Positions 36,541 through 49,336 of a DNA stretch of 64,000 nucleotides are shown piece after piece; the stretch's first letter is position 1, and each line of letters starts with the position of its first letter. The stretch is from Steromphala cineraria (lineage: Eukaryota; Mollusca; Gastropoda; Trochida; Trochidae), in NCBI GenBank assembly GCA_916613615.1, contig OU744731.1, forward strand, positions 59,154,289-59,218,288, given 5' to 3'. The notes beneath the pieces are model-generated. The model made no database searches. It worked only from the letters and a program-made list of their open reading frames with translations, and was not told the DNA's origin. The translations under genes and the position numbers were made by a program.

Positions 36541-37270
36541 TGACTATTACAATATTTTAGACTGGTCAGAGGGTGCGTTATTGTGATTAGTTACCGGGAT
36601 GGATTGTGTCTAATATTGCGGCCACCATCCTGTTTTGCAAATGAAATTCGATAGATATTAGTAAAAAAAACACCATCTAAAGATTCAACATCATTGACAG
36701 GCAGTTCATGTGTCAACTTCTTTCTGTTAGCATTGTAAGATTGAGTTCAAACTTTAACGATCAATAGCTTCCACAATCATTTCTGCAACAGTGTTCTCAT
36801 CGACTAAAAGTAATACAATGTCAAACCAAATTATTCCAAACCCGAATCACCTACAGATGAATTGAAATGGAAAGATGTGCTAATGTAAGATTGTGTTTTC
36901 ATTTGTAAGGCAAAATGTGGCGTTTTCATTATTATTGAGAAATTGAAATGTGATGACCCTATCTTATAAAGGAAAATACAATGCATACATTTGTAATATA
37001 TAATAGAAAAAGTATAATGGCTTTTTGAATATCTATGTGAGAGATAAAATAACAGAGGCTAACTTAATACTAAGGTAAAATACAATAAATGAATTTCAGC
37101 TGAACAAGACCTGACTTCACTTTAAAAACATCTTAATTTTATCGCGATATTAAAATGTACAGAAGAGTAAATATGTTTTATAATCATCTGACAGCATATA
37201 GCCATTGGACATTTAGCATTGGGGCATTTGGATGTTGGATTGTCGTGGTAACTGTCGCTGTTTGCAATTC
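36541..37270. other. Spacer, no gene seen
   Basis: AT-rich, no matching module elsewhere in the window and no coding signature. Confidence 0.35.
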
Positions 37271-37271
37271 G

Positions 37272-37630
37272 CATTCTCTCCCCTAAGAGGAAGATCAAGT
37301 CATGAAATGTTGATACAGCCTCTGTTCTATTACGCCGAGATCCCTGGGTTCCAGCCGTTTTCCCTGGCGGAAAAAAATTGCACCACAATCCATTTAAATT
37401 TCTTTATCAAATTACATCGCTTCTCGCATTGAAAATGTGGTTCATATCACAATGCTTTTGCCATGGTTCTGTAGCCAAAATAATGATTTAAGAACAGCGT
37501 CGCTGATTACAAAACTAACGTTGATTGCCTCCAAACGGGCGTCTCCCTTTCTATCCCACAAAATCGGCGCAATATAACAGAGGCTGTATCAACATTCCAC
37601 GACTTGATCTGCCTCTGTGGGGAGAGAATG
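37272..37630 (+). mobile_element. CATTCTCTCCCC MITE, full-length
   Basis: Both inverted ends are present (CATTCTCTCCCCTAAGAGG and TGCCTCTGTGGGGAGAGAATG-type right end). The flanks GCAATTCG and GGCAATGT do not form a clean 8-bp duplication, so it is older than the 10871 copy or has lost a flank. Confidence 0.8.
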
Positions 37631-39677
37631 GGCAATGTGTAGCATACCTCTACAGATACTTCAGCTACTTTGACTGGCAGAGTTGTTGTTGTTATTGTTT
37701 TGCAATATTGACAATTGTCCTTATCATTCAAACTCGAATACTTTCGGCAAAAGTATTCTTAAATATCAGGTCAATGCTTTTGATTCCTTTTAGCTGAAGA
37801 ATGCTGAATCAATATGCAATAATGTAAACCAATCCAAAGTTTTAAAGGATTGTGATATTTGAGAAGTTTCTGATTTACGAGAGACATCGGCACAAACCCT
37901 AGAATGGAGAAAACGGAAGTAACATTGTCTATAACGTGACGTCACAATGAAAATTGATATTTTGCCCTAGGGCAGCATATGAAAAATATGAACCTCGATA
38001 TGACTGCCCTCGTAGGTAATAAAACATGATATGTGTACTTGAAAACGCAGGTAAGTGAACAAACGTAATTAATGTATATAATTTAGACAGCTGTACCTAC
38101 CACGAAACATGCCCTTATGGCACAATGATATTACATTGTAAGACATCAACAGTTGATGCAGTTACTCAATTTGGATTACAGTAATTTTCTGACACTTACA
38201 TTTATTTCCCATGGATCTTGAATGACTTTGGTTAATTGGAATCGAAAATGATGGAATATATTAGTGATTATACTTGACAGCTGCATTAGCAATGCACATT
38301 AAGCTAATTGAAATGCTATTTCCGTCATGGTCATAGCGAGAATTGTGAACTTATGAATTGGACGGGTCAATGTCAAAGCCATTACTCATTAATTGTAATA
38401 GTGAAGGAAACTCCATATACCTGTAGTTGTGGTAAATGTATATTACAACAGCTGAAACCATATTTACTTTGAAATAACTCTTTCACTAATCTGTTATCCT
38501 TCGAATTCCATTTAAAAAATCCTAATTCAATATCCTATGAATGATAAACAAAGGACATCGAACATAAAAGGGTTACGAAGTAAAGTAAAATTTTCACAAG
38601 GCAACAGAAAAATAAATTTGAATTTGATGAGTGTGCTTTATGCTGCGATCTGCTGTAATATTATTGCTAAGCACCACATATGCCAATGATATACAAGAGG
38701 GTATCTTACAAGGAAACAAGACAGACAGAAAATCGGATTGGGCACAGAACATGTACGTTCTTGAGTTAAACCTTTAAGAATGCAAGCAATGTAAAACAAA
38801 TTAATTTAGTCTTTTTGCGAGGCATTTTAGAAGTTGGAATGACAATAATAAAGAAGAATATATGAATGGCAAATTCTTTATTCATAGTATGCGATAATTC
38901 TCACAAGAACCTCTATCGAAACGACGCATACCATGAATAAAGAAGTAGTCATCCATTTAGTCGAATATTTTTCTATTCTTCAGAATATCCATTAGCATAG
39001 TCAAGAGATGTGTTTCAAACTTTACAAACGTATTTAAACGAAAATATTTCTGTTCTTTGCATCTTCCCATGAGAATAACAGAATTTAAATTTCAAAGATG
39101 CAATTTATCATAACTTGAACTGTAGTTATGTGCATCAACGTAATTACAAACAGTTACATTGGACTCGTTTCACTTGAAAGTAAGACTTGAAAGTGATATT
39201 GGACTGTGCTATTCAAATAATTAACAATTCCCAAAGTACTACTTTTAACAAGAAGCTGCGTGTTTGGTTGTCATACCTTATTCTACAAATTTTTATCAAG
39301 AGAAAATCATAAAATTTAATTGTCAAAACAGTAAAAATTCCCATATTATGAGACACGTGGGAAACAAGAACAAGACAATGTAAACATAATGATGAAATCA
39401 ATCTTTTTGACAGAACGTCTTTTTAAAGTATTGATAGAAACAAAAAGCATATGTGACAGAATTTTCAAATCTTACTCTAAAAAAAAAGGTTAATAACGGT
39501 TTCTCATTATTGGCTGTTGAGAAATAACGTTGCCATTATTCTATGTTATGTCAATGAAATTCTTTAATTAAATGAAAAAATCAAATAAAAGTAAATGTTT
39601 ATTAAACAAGTATTCTCTCTAACCGGTAAGCTGTAAATTTTAATAACATTTACTTAAATATTCAAATGCATACATAC
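37631..39677. other. Diverged Y2/T-like sequence, no gene seen
   Basis: About 38150-38410 resembles Y2. About 39110-39340 resembles module T (a GTAGTTATGTGCAT segment, AACAATTCCCAAAGTACT, TTTTATCAAGAGAAAATCAT). These are much more diverged than the other copies, which suggests a fourth, older unit. A partial CRE-type repeat lies at 37935-38015. Confidence 0.5.
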
Positions 39678-40279
39678 TCATAGTCAGAGGACAAAGTGTG
39701 AAGAATGACATAAAATCCATTGGCGGCCATTTTATGTAAACACCTTATATTCATTTGGTGTAAGAAAAAAGAATCGCATGTCTAAACTTTACGTTATATA
39801 TTTGAATTATGACTGCTCCATTTAGTTTTAAAGGGGCAGTAACACGTTTTTAGGGGGAATAAAAGGTGATGTCAAGAAAATGAAAATAAATGGTTCCGAC
39901 CGAAAGACAATGCTTTCAAACTAAATGAAACAGTAAAAGATCAAATATATAATGTAAAGTTAAGCAATGCGATTCCTTTTCTTACACAAAAATGAATTAA
40001 AGGTGTTCACACAAAAATGGCTGCCAATGGATTTTATATGAATCTTTTTAATTTGTTCTCTGACTATGGGTGATTGGTTTGTGTAATGAGATTTTTGACA
40101 CTATCAAAGTTATACATTTAGCTGTAACGTACAATTATCAGCGAAAATTTGAAAATATAAAATTGTCAAAAAACGTGCTACTGCCCCTTTAATACAATGT
40201 CTTTTAATTTGAACAATTAATTTTCATTTTCCTGACATCACCTTATATTCCCCCTAAAACGTGCTACTGCCCCTTTAAT
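39678..40279 (-). mobile_element. Older TTAA MITE split by a nested insertion
   Basis: The left part (39678-39831, from CATAGTCAGAGGACAAAGTG) and right part (40189-40279, ending CGTGCTACTGCCCCTTTAA) are the two halves of one minus-orientation element. It lacks its own outer left end. Confidence 0.85.
39828..40192 (+). mobile_element. TTAA MITE nested in a member of the same family
   Basis: The inner element starts AGGGGCAGTAACACG and ends CGTGCTACTGCCCCT, flanked by TTAA at 39828-39831 and 40189-40192. The outer copy reads continuously if the inner element and one TTAA are removed. This directly shows TTAA target duplication. Confidence 0.9.
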
Positions 40280-40590
40280 GTGTCAGTTCAAATCTGATCG
40301 GCAATCAACTTTAGCCTCTACCTAGGCACATCAGAGTGTTATTCCCTTAGGGGTACGAATCAAAAGCAACTAACGCCTCATGCTATCCATCAATAACGAA
40401 AAACAATTTTCCTGACATCACCTTATATTCTCTCTAAAAACGTGCTACTGCCCCTTTAAGGTTTCAGTTCAAATCAGTGTCTGTTGATCGGCAATCAACT
40501 TGAGCCTCTACCTAGCCACATCAGAGTCTTACTCTCTTAGGGATACGAAACTAACGCCTGATGCTTTCCATCAATAACGAAAAACAACTA
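40225..40590. repeat. ~180-bp two-copy duplication starting in a MITE end
   Basis: Each copy starts CCTGACATCACCTTATATTC, runs through the MITE terminus, then AGTTCAAATC, CGGCAATCAACTT and CATCAATAACGAAAAACAA. A smaller duplication follows: 40676-40730 and 40787-40842 share GGTTGAGGAATACC and GGTTTTCTATGACTGTT. Confidence 0.8.
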
Positions 40591-41229
40591 AATCACCACG
40601 TCACTAAAACATTAAATTCAATAGCTTACAGGGGATCTTCAGGAATAGTTTTCTTTATTGATTTATGTATGTGTTGTTCAATTTTCGAAAAGGTTGAGGA
40701 ATACCTTACATTGGTTTTCTATGACTGTTTTGACAATGAAAAATATCCTTATTACTCTTTTTTTAATTGACTTGTGTATGTGTTGTTCAATTTTCAAATT
40801 GGTTGAGGAATACCTAACATAGGTTTTCTATGACTGTTATTTATAATTAATTTCGTTTCTTACGATTTAAAGACCTGCACACTAAGTATTGAACATAGCA
40901 ATGAGACCAACTGCTTAAGAACTATATTATTCCTGGTCATTGTGTATTATACTCATTCTACAACCCAAGTACAGAAAAGGGCTTCCGAGGTCCGTTTTTT
41001 GTATGAAAACTAAAATCTTTTTAACTTTCGTTTTTATTAAGATCAAGCACAAAAATAATATGCGTTGTTCAGTTAACCTAAGTCAATATGAATCGGTCTT
41101 GCTTGTTAGGCTTCACCCCACTGTTTGTCTCTCTACTTCTGCTTTGTATCAATACAATAATCAAATTAAAGAGTTTTGTTACTGTTTCCTGTGTTCATGG
41201 TGGTTACTGTCGCTGTTGGTAATTTGCAT

Positions 41230-41408
41230 TCTCTCCCCACACAGGCAGAACAAATCAAGAAATGTTGATACAGCCTCTGTTATATTACGCCGAAATCCGT
41301 GGGTTCCGGCCGTTTCCCCTGGCGGAAAATATTGCACCACAATCCATTTGAATTTCTTTATCAAATGACAACGCTTCTCGGATGGAAAGGGTAGTTCATA
41401 TCACAATG
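41230..41408 (+). mobile_element. CATTCTCTCCCC MITE, left half
   Basis: It starts CATTCTCTCCCCACACAGGC and runs to the GGGTAGTTCATATCACAATG interior, where it is cut off. Confidence 0.75.
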
Positions 41409-41519
41409 ATACAGAACAGATTACCACCGATGGAAGTGTCATATCATATTCTTGGACAATAATGATATTAACCGAGAAAAGATCAAGATTAATGTACGCT
41501 GTACACGTCCAAGTCGAAA

Positions 41520-43950
41520 GCTGAAGATTGTGAGACCCAGCTGCAAGGATGAAAACAATATTAATCTCAAATAGAATTAACCACTTCAATTTATTTTTAT
41601 TCATATCCGGTAGCTTTAAGCACAAAAGCCTATTGAAGAAAAGTATTTAAAAATCATTTAAAGGGAATGCAATGCATGTGCTAAGATATGGAGATCATGA
41701 AAATAAAATTTCAATAATGAACATTGTATAAAGACTTTTTATAAACAAATTAAATGTCAATTTCAAGCAAAATAATCACTGTACCATTGTAAAAGTTATG
41801 TAGTATGTATCCTGCAGTAAGGTGATTAAATGTCACACAGGTAAACCATTACGTTATAAACCATTATTGCGTCTTCAATTATTCAGGAATTTGAAAATTG
41901 CTTCAATTAATGCATGATGCTCTTCGTCTGTACATGATATTGTATGGCTCTTTGGGAGTTTATTGTGTCAGTCAATTTACTTGTACAATGGGCCGGTGAC
42001 GCTTTTACAGAAATAAAATCTCTCCTTTTTCCTTAAATATTTTATGGTGCTTCGGCAATTTATTGTGTCATCATTTCACATGTATGATGGGCCGATGGCC
42101 CCTTTATGGCAATCAACTCTCTCTCAAAGAAAAATGCCCTGGTTTTATTCTAATTTCAAGGAAACAACCATGTCCCATTTTGAAGTCCTTTCTTAATATG
42201 TACTTAATACGTAACTCATTTTACATTACATTTATACTTCCGACGACAGAATTGATAACCTCACTAGTCATACTGCCAACACATCTTAGATGACCGTTTA
42301 TTTAAATAATCACATCACAGGGGTGCCAAAATAAGCTTCCTTTGATGTTTCTGTAATGACTTTGTTGATATGTCTTTCTCCGCATTATGTTGTATTGAAT
42401 ATACTAATGTATACTAATGCACTTAGAGATTTGCGAACTGTTTTGCTATAGCATTCTACGCAAAATGTCAATCATGACGACGTCGTAGGTCACGTGGTTT
42501 CGCCGCCATATTGTTTTTTTGCACATTTTTAGAATATCAGAACCACTTCATCTTTTAGGATCTACTTCATTGAAGATACTTGCATCTGAAAGCTGAAACA
42601 TTGGTATGCTGTAACTGCGGCATTGGACATTACCAACCTAAAGGTCTTTCAATACTCTTTGTATTCTGTAATTGATATTTATCTCCGAGAAGATACTACC
42701 AGTTTAAAGAATCGTCTTAAAGGAATTTTTTTACAAGAACTGAAGATCTTTTTTTAAGGGGTAATATCATGTTTTTAAAATTTTCATTTCTTAAGAATGT
42801 CCTTATAATTTATATAATAGTATATACTCAAATATATCAAGTATGCAGTCAAAAGTACCATATCGTGAGGGTTATCATCTCCTAACTCAACCGACAATCC
42901 AAGAAGATGAAATTATCTAGTACAACTATATATTGGGGTTGTAACAGATACACTAATTGATTTTGACACCTTGACTGAAAATATTGATTATCAAACAATA
43001 AAGTAAGATGTTTAAATACACATGTTCAGTTAAGATAAAAAAAATTCACCTTGATTAAGCTGCAACTAATCTGCCTAAACATGTAACAAATATTATCGTT
43101 TACGATTGCGATGTCCTTAAGGTGATTTCACAGGAAATTGAAATATTTAATATTTTAAAGAGTGTCATTGAAAGCAGTACCCCTAGAAAAGGCTTATAAG
43201 GTTAGAGGGAGGAGGTATTGCTTTCTGTATACGTTTAAATACTGATTATTTAAAATTTTCTGTGGGTTATTTTTTAAATATTGTAAATATCTATTGTATC
43301 AAACAATAAACCAATCGATTCTATGAACATGACATTTACTGTTAATTGTAATTTGTTATTTACTAAAGCAACTAAAATTATATCAGGTAAGTTCGTTACA
43401 AATCATAACTTGCATGTTATTATGGTAAAGATGAAAGTCTTTGGTATAAGGTTCCATTACACAATGCAAAGGCTTCTAAAATCAAGTGACTGTTGTCAAA
43501 AGTAATAACTCAAAGGTCATTTATACTAATACTTTCCGACAGATTGTACTTTGAATAACCATTGAAGTAAATGTGAAACCAGAAATGTCATTGTGGGAGT
43601 ATACATTACAGTGGATTCGGTCAATTATAGCAATACAATCTGATCCTTTCTCTTAATGACCAGCGGCTTCCCACTCTTTTTATCGAAATAGATTTTGATT
43701 CTGAATGTGTTAAGTTATAGCAATCGGTAAATGTCAAAATGCGAGTGTCTTGGATGTAGATTTTATTGGGGATCATTTTATCAGGGATAGTAGAAATCTT
43801 TCCATGTAGATCAAAGTAAGGAATCTTTAGCAGTACTGACTAATGACAAAAATAGCATGGCTTTCTGTATTTCCGGAATTGGCTATCACTAACCATTGTT
43901 GAATAGCGACGATTCAATTCAATCGTTTTAATTTTGCAAGGCCATTTCAC
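41520..43950. repeat. Modules P and Q, third long copy
   Basis: It matches 12650-13590 and 14685-16200 in order, but lacks the 13597-14684 segment with its MITE. The join lies at about 42418 (GTATACTAATGCACTTAGAG). Confidence 0.75.
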
Positions 43951-44047
43951 CCATCATAAATTACAGCTGCGTATCTTAAGTTTGTTCACTTACCTTTTAT
44001 TCTAGTGTAAATAAATATCATGTTATTTTGAATGTCATTGAGACATC

Positions 44048-44433
44048 TTAAAGGGGCAGTAGCAAGTTTTTTGATAATTCTATATCTTAAAGTTGTCACT
44101 GATAATTGTAAGAAAAAGCTAAATGTATTATTTTCACAGTGTCAAAAATCTCATTTCACAAACCAAACATCCATAGTCAGAGGACAAAGTATGAAGATTT
44201 TCATAAATCCATTGGCGGCCATTTTATGTGAACACCTTTAATTCATTTTGTGTAAACTTTACATTTTATATTTGTGTAAGAAAAGGAGTCATATGGCTAA
44301 ACTTTACGTTATATATTTGAATTCTTACTGCTCCATTTAGTTTGAATACATTGTCTTTCAAATTGAACCATTATTTCTAATTTTCCTGACATCACCTTAT
44401 ATTCCCCCTAAAAACGTGCTACTGCCCCTTTAA
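44048..44433 (-). mobile_element. TTAA MITE, full-length, longest copy
   Basis: TTAA-bounded; ends AGGGGCAGTAGCAAG and CGTGCTACTGCCCC. A ~25-bp internal duplication around 44250-44285 (repeated TTTGTGTAA and CTAAACTTTAC pieces) explains its extra length. Confidence 0.85.
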
Positions 44434-44589
44434 CATTGCGATAACGTTGAAATTTCACTGCATAAGATAGGATTCAGTTTGCATCAACAAATTCGCATGT
44501 CATGCCTAACAGATGGCCGTAATAAATTTGGCAGGTCATTGAAGTGACCAGGGGTCGAAATTTCGGAAACACTGTTCTCTATTTGTCTC

Positions 44590-45713
44590 TACAAAACCCT
44601 TCATAAGCGACCAACAGCTTTAGATTTAGAAGAAGGGCACATTGTATTCCCAGACGGTTGTAACCGCTTCTACAAATAAGCAAAGGTTTCCTGTATCTTG
44701 CACTTTTAATTTCATATGCAGGTAAATGATGGTTTTAAGCTGGAATAAACTTGTAGAGAGTCTGAATGCCAGTTTTTTGTTGTGCATTTTATCAATATTT
44801 CCTTAAATAATCTTAGAAACAAATCTATATCCCCCATTCTCTGTTGTGCCCAAAACCATAAGTGAATAAAAGCTGCTTTTATGTTTGATGCGCAGTTGTT
44901 CTATTACAGGTTAGTTTAAACATTAGATATGATTGGTGCGGATACCTATAGCATGGCATGATAATCAACCTCAACCAATATCTGATGCAGGTCATATAAG
45001 TGTTTACATATTAGGGATATCTCCCGTATTCACCATACATGGCGGCATTTGGGAAAGATTTATTAAACATTGATAAAAAAAATACCAAATGATCTGTGAA
45101 CGATTTCGAGCTGAATTCTTTTTTTATATTCCCATTTTCACTTCAATAGATCAAGATTTAATCTTTAATGGCTCACGAATAGGTATATCAAATTTAAGAC
45201 GATTTTTTTCACAAGGTTGGTCATTATATGTTTTTGTAATTTTCAAAGGATTCGCAATATTTTTTTAACGCCTTTTACAGCTTTCACGTGTAAACTTTTT
45301 TCTAAGAAGGTATTCAACATTTACTAATGAATTTAAAACTTTTGTCACATGACTTATACATGTAATACTATTTTGCAATTTTTAAAAATGCCTGAATATT
45401 GATTAATCGAAATATTAAACATAAAATTTGAGATTTCAACTATATCAAATCAAACTAATCTGACAACATATACATAGTAAAGTTTTCTATTGTTACCGTT
45501 TAAAAAGTTTCTTTGGACATCAGTTATATATGAAACATGTAAGTATGTTTTGAAACAACTATTATTATGAGGTTTCGAGACAAGGAACATCATTGAAACA
45601 GTATATAACATTGAGTAATGATTGTTTTTAGTTACTGCACCCCAATATTCCCCCTCACTAACAATGTATGTTCACATGTAACTCTATTCTCACTGAGCGC
45701 TTTTTTTGCTCTA
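44590..45713. repeat. Modules X and R, copy interrupted by a LINE
   Basis: It matches 26035-26740 and 16425-16960. The match breaks at about 45713 and resumes at about 50800. Confidence 0.75.
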
Positions 45714-45769
45714 AGAAGGTGCGTACCTCAATCAATCAATCAATCAATCAACTTTATTACACCGAAAGT

Positions 45770-48700
45770 TTACAAATACATGTAAAGCATAACGGGATTA
45801 ACAAGTACAAAATATTTACAAAAGGAGTGAAAGTGATCGTTCTTCCAGCCATTACATTCATTTACAGTGGAAAGAATACATATAATAAATTTACATAGAT
45901 TTCTTAATTGTGTTACATTGTTAGTTTTGAAAAGTTGAGACAGTTTGTAAAAGTTGGGTGCAACAGTATAATATTTCTTGAGATATATATTTCTATGTGT
46001 AATAAATAATTGACATTCAAATAAATAATGAAATTCGTCACCAATAGTATTACAAAATGTACAAATTCCATCATTATGATTAATATTTTTCCATCGGCCA
46101 GTTTCAATTGGTAATTTATGGTTTGATGTTCTGAATTTTATTAAAGCAGAAAACATTTTTGGACTTAATTTTCTTTGTAACCATGATATAGTGCAGGTAG
46201 ATTGTAAACAAGAGTACATATTTCCTTTATTTGATGTCATCATTGTTTCATAAATAGATTGCAGAGATTGATCGTGTAGACGTAGTTTTGTAGAATTTTT
46301 AAACCAAGAATGGGAGACAGTATTCTGATTAAGCCAAATGTTGGAAAAGCCGATATTATCTAAAGTTATTTTAATAAATGACATCCACTTAAAATTCACT
46401 TTTCTAGATGTAAAAAGAGATAAACATATCTGATAAAGTAATGAAAGAGTAGGGTTACACATTCCTGTAACAATTTTAGACCAATAACATAACATTCGTG
46501 ATTTAATATGTACAATTAGCGGACTACGTTCTGTTTCGATATACAACATGTATGACGGCGTACTGCGTCTTAAATTAAGAATGTATTTTAAAAAATCAGT
46601 GTGAATTTTCTCAATTGCATTTACATTTTCAAAGCCCCATATTTCACATCCATACAATAAAATTGGTAATACTGTACAATCGAAAAGATATAATTTACAA
46701 TCAATATCCATATTAATATTTCTAATACGTTTATATAGTAAATGCATAGCTTTGTTAGCTTGAAGGATATTGGATTTTCTAGCCTTTGCAAAAGATCTAT
46801 TGTGACTGAAAATTACACCAAGATATTTATACTGATTTTCAATTTCCATTTCATTTCCATTAAATGTAAATGTATGCTTACTGAAGTTTACTTTACTGCC
46901 AAAACTATAATCTTAGATTTCTCCATATTAACAGTCAATTTATTTAAATCACAATATCTACTGAAGGCATTTAAAGAATTTTGCAAATCCGTTGCAGTTT
47001 CCGCTAGTAGGACAGTGTCGTCTGCATATAACAGGACCAGTAATCGCAAAAATATATACAATTCATCGTCAGAGAAATCTATACATGTACCATCAACATT
47101 ATTAGATAACAAAACACATTCCAAGTCATTTATGTACAATGCAAACATTAGCGGGGACAAATTTTCTCCCTGTCTCACTCCGTTTTTACAATAAAAGTAA
47201 TCAGATAGACTGCCGCTGTATGTAACACAAGATTTTATACCACGATACATGGATTTTATTATGTTGATAATCTTTCCGTTAATACCATATGAAAATAATT
47301 TAATCCAAAGATTTGCTCTACAGACATTGTCAAATGCTTTGCTAAAATCGATAAATGCGCAAAATAGTTTTTGTTTCTTATGTTGTAATAGTTCAATGAG
47401 GGTATGCAAAGTATATACATGATCAGTGGTAGAAAATCCTTTTCAAAAAACCAGCTTGATTATCAAATAAAATATGATTAGTTTCAACGAAATTGCTTAA
47501 CCTTTTGTTCAACACTGCTGTAAACAATTTGCTGACGCAGCTAAGAAGCGTGATAGGACGGTAGTTAGATGGGTCAGCACTGTCGCCTTTGTTTTTATAC
47601 AGGGGTTTAATAATACCCACAAGCCATTTCTCAGTATATATACCTGTGTTTAAAACTAGATTAAACAACTTTGAATATAATGGTAACATTATATTCTTAC
47701 ATGTTTTTATATATTCATTTATAACATTGTCAATACCACATGCTTTGTTATTTTTAAGTTCATTTATAACTATCGATATTTCTTCATCTGTGATTGGCGA
47801 GTTGAGATGTTCATTCTGCATATCACAGATGTGGACATCTTCAACATCATCGTCTGGTCCATCGTTAATGTCCTTAAAATAATCATGTAGTTTCTCGACA
47901 GTAATAGGTTCTTTTTTATGTGACAAGTTAAAAGAATTAATGATTTTCCAGAAGTCTTTAGGCCGCTTTGACTTCATTTCAGATACTTGTTTACGTATGG
48001 AATTTTCATGTTTCTTTTTATAAAATGATAAAATTTTACGATATGATTTGGCCGATGTCATCATGTGGCTTTTATTGAATTCGCTTTTACGGCGATTATA
48101 TTTTTTGCGGGCCTTATGAAATTTACGTCTGGCAGCATCACATTTAAAGCCAAACCAAACATTTTTAACTTTGGATGCTTTGTATTTTTTGTGCGTACCA
48201 AATGTTTTAAAAGCAGATGTTAAAAGAATTTCGGACAATTTGTCCGTTATATTATTAATATCAGACGGAGTACATGCCTGATAATCTATATCGGCCACCA
48301 TGGCTGTAGCATCTTCGATCAGATGTTGCTCCATGTTGCTCAGGAACAGCTCTGCACGCTCCTGCCGCCATCTCCCGGGTCTCGCCGGTGGGGGGTCACA
48401 TGGCCGTGTAGTGGGCGGAGACTTGAAGGTGAACGTCATCTCTAGCGCACAATGTACATCAGAGTATATAGGTGAAAAGTCATGGACTTTGAAACTTATC
48501 GCACATTGGAAAAGTTTTCTGCTGCATATAAAATAGTCTACAACTGCTCTTTCTTTGGAAGTGCATTTTCCGATGTTTTCGTCTTGATCAAATCTGCCAT
48601 TGACTATATACATGTTATTTGCAGCACAGAGTTTTACGAGTCTATGGCCGTTATTATTTGTTTTAGTGTCCGAGTTTGTCCTATCCAGTCTGATACCATG

Positions 48701-49336
48701 CTCACGTAGTAACTGGGGATCGTTCATATACTGGTGAAGGCAATCATCTACGTCGTCGTCGTCATTGCCGTTGTCGTCTGTGATGTAGTCTAGTAAACAA
48801 CTAGTTTGTGCATTGTAGTCACCGAATGTACAAACATATTCTGATAGTGAAGAAAAGTCAATGATTTCTCTTTCAAGTAAATCTAACTGTTCTACAGATG
48901 CATATTTGGAGTTTTCGGGGGGTGAATAAATAACTGCAAAGTAGCCGTGTTCGTGATTTGGCATGAATTGTCGCATTTTGAACCAGAGAGCATATTCTGC
49001 ATATTTCGTGTCTAATATTTCGATGAACAGGACTAGTGGAGTTCTGACACAAACTTATATGCCGCCGGACTTTATCTTTTTATTCTGCATACATCTGGTT
49101 TTATGGAATAGTGTGAAACCAGGTATATCAATGATATCTAGATCATCAATTTTCGTCTCTTGCAGACCAATAAAGTCATATCGAGAGATAAAGTCTGTGA
49201 AGTCAGGCGAGAGTAACTTTGATTTGAGACCACATACATTCAGGGAGAGATATGTGTAATACGTGTCGATATTGGGCTGGCTATTGTTTACATCAGCTGT
49301 GGGGGTGTGTCCATAGCACGTGTACTCGCGACTTCC
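45770..49336 (-). pseudogene. LINE ORF2: AP-endonuclease plus reverse transcriptase, three lesions
   Basis: The frame opens directly after the ORF1 stop. The endonuclease shows LNVCGLKSKL, IGLQETK, VIYSPPENS, GDYNAQTS and an SDVH motif. The reverse transcriptase shows NYRPITLLS, FIDFSKAFDNV (motif A Asp), GVRQGENLSPLMF (B), LLYADDTVLL (C, 47017-47028) and YKYLGVIF. The C-terminus has CTFCN ... HYLFEC, a possible zinc knuckle. No RNase H is seen. Breaks: an in-frame TAA at 49055-49057 after SGGI; a one-base frameshift at about 47436-47452 (AGFLK then FSTTDHVYT in the next frame); and a one-base loss at about 46900-46908 (KIIV then GSKVNFSKHTF). Total length would be about 1,185 residues, normal for such elements. 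Confidence 0.9.

Noticed and set aside
37264..37638. 8-bp target duplication around the MITE at 37272
   Set aside because: GCAATTCG and GGCAATGT match only in part, and only with a one-base offset.
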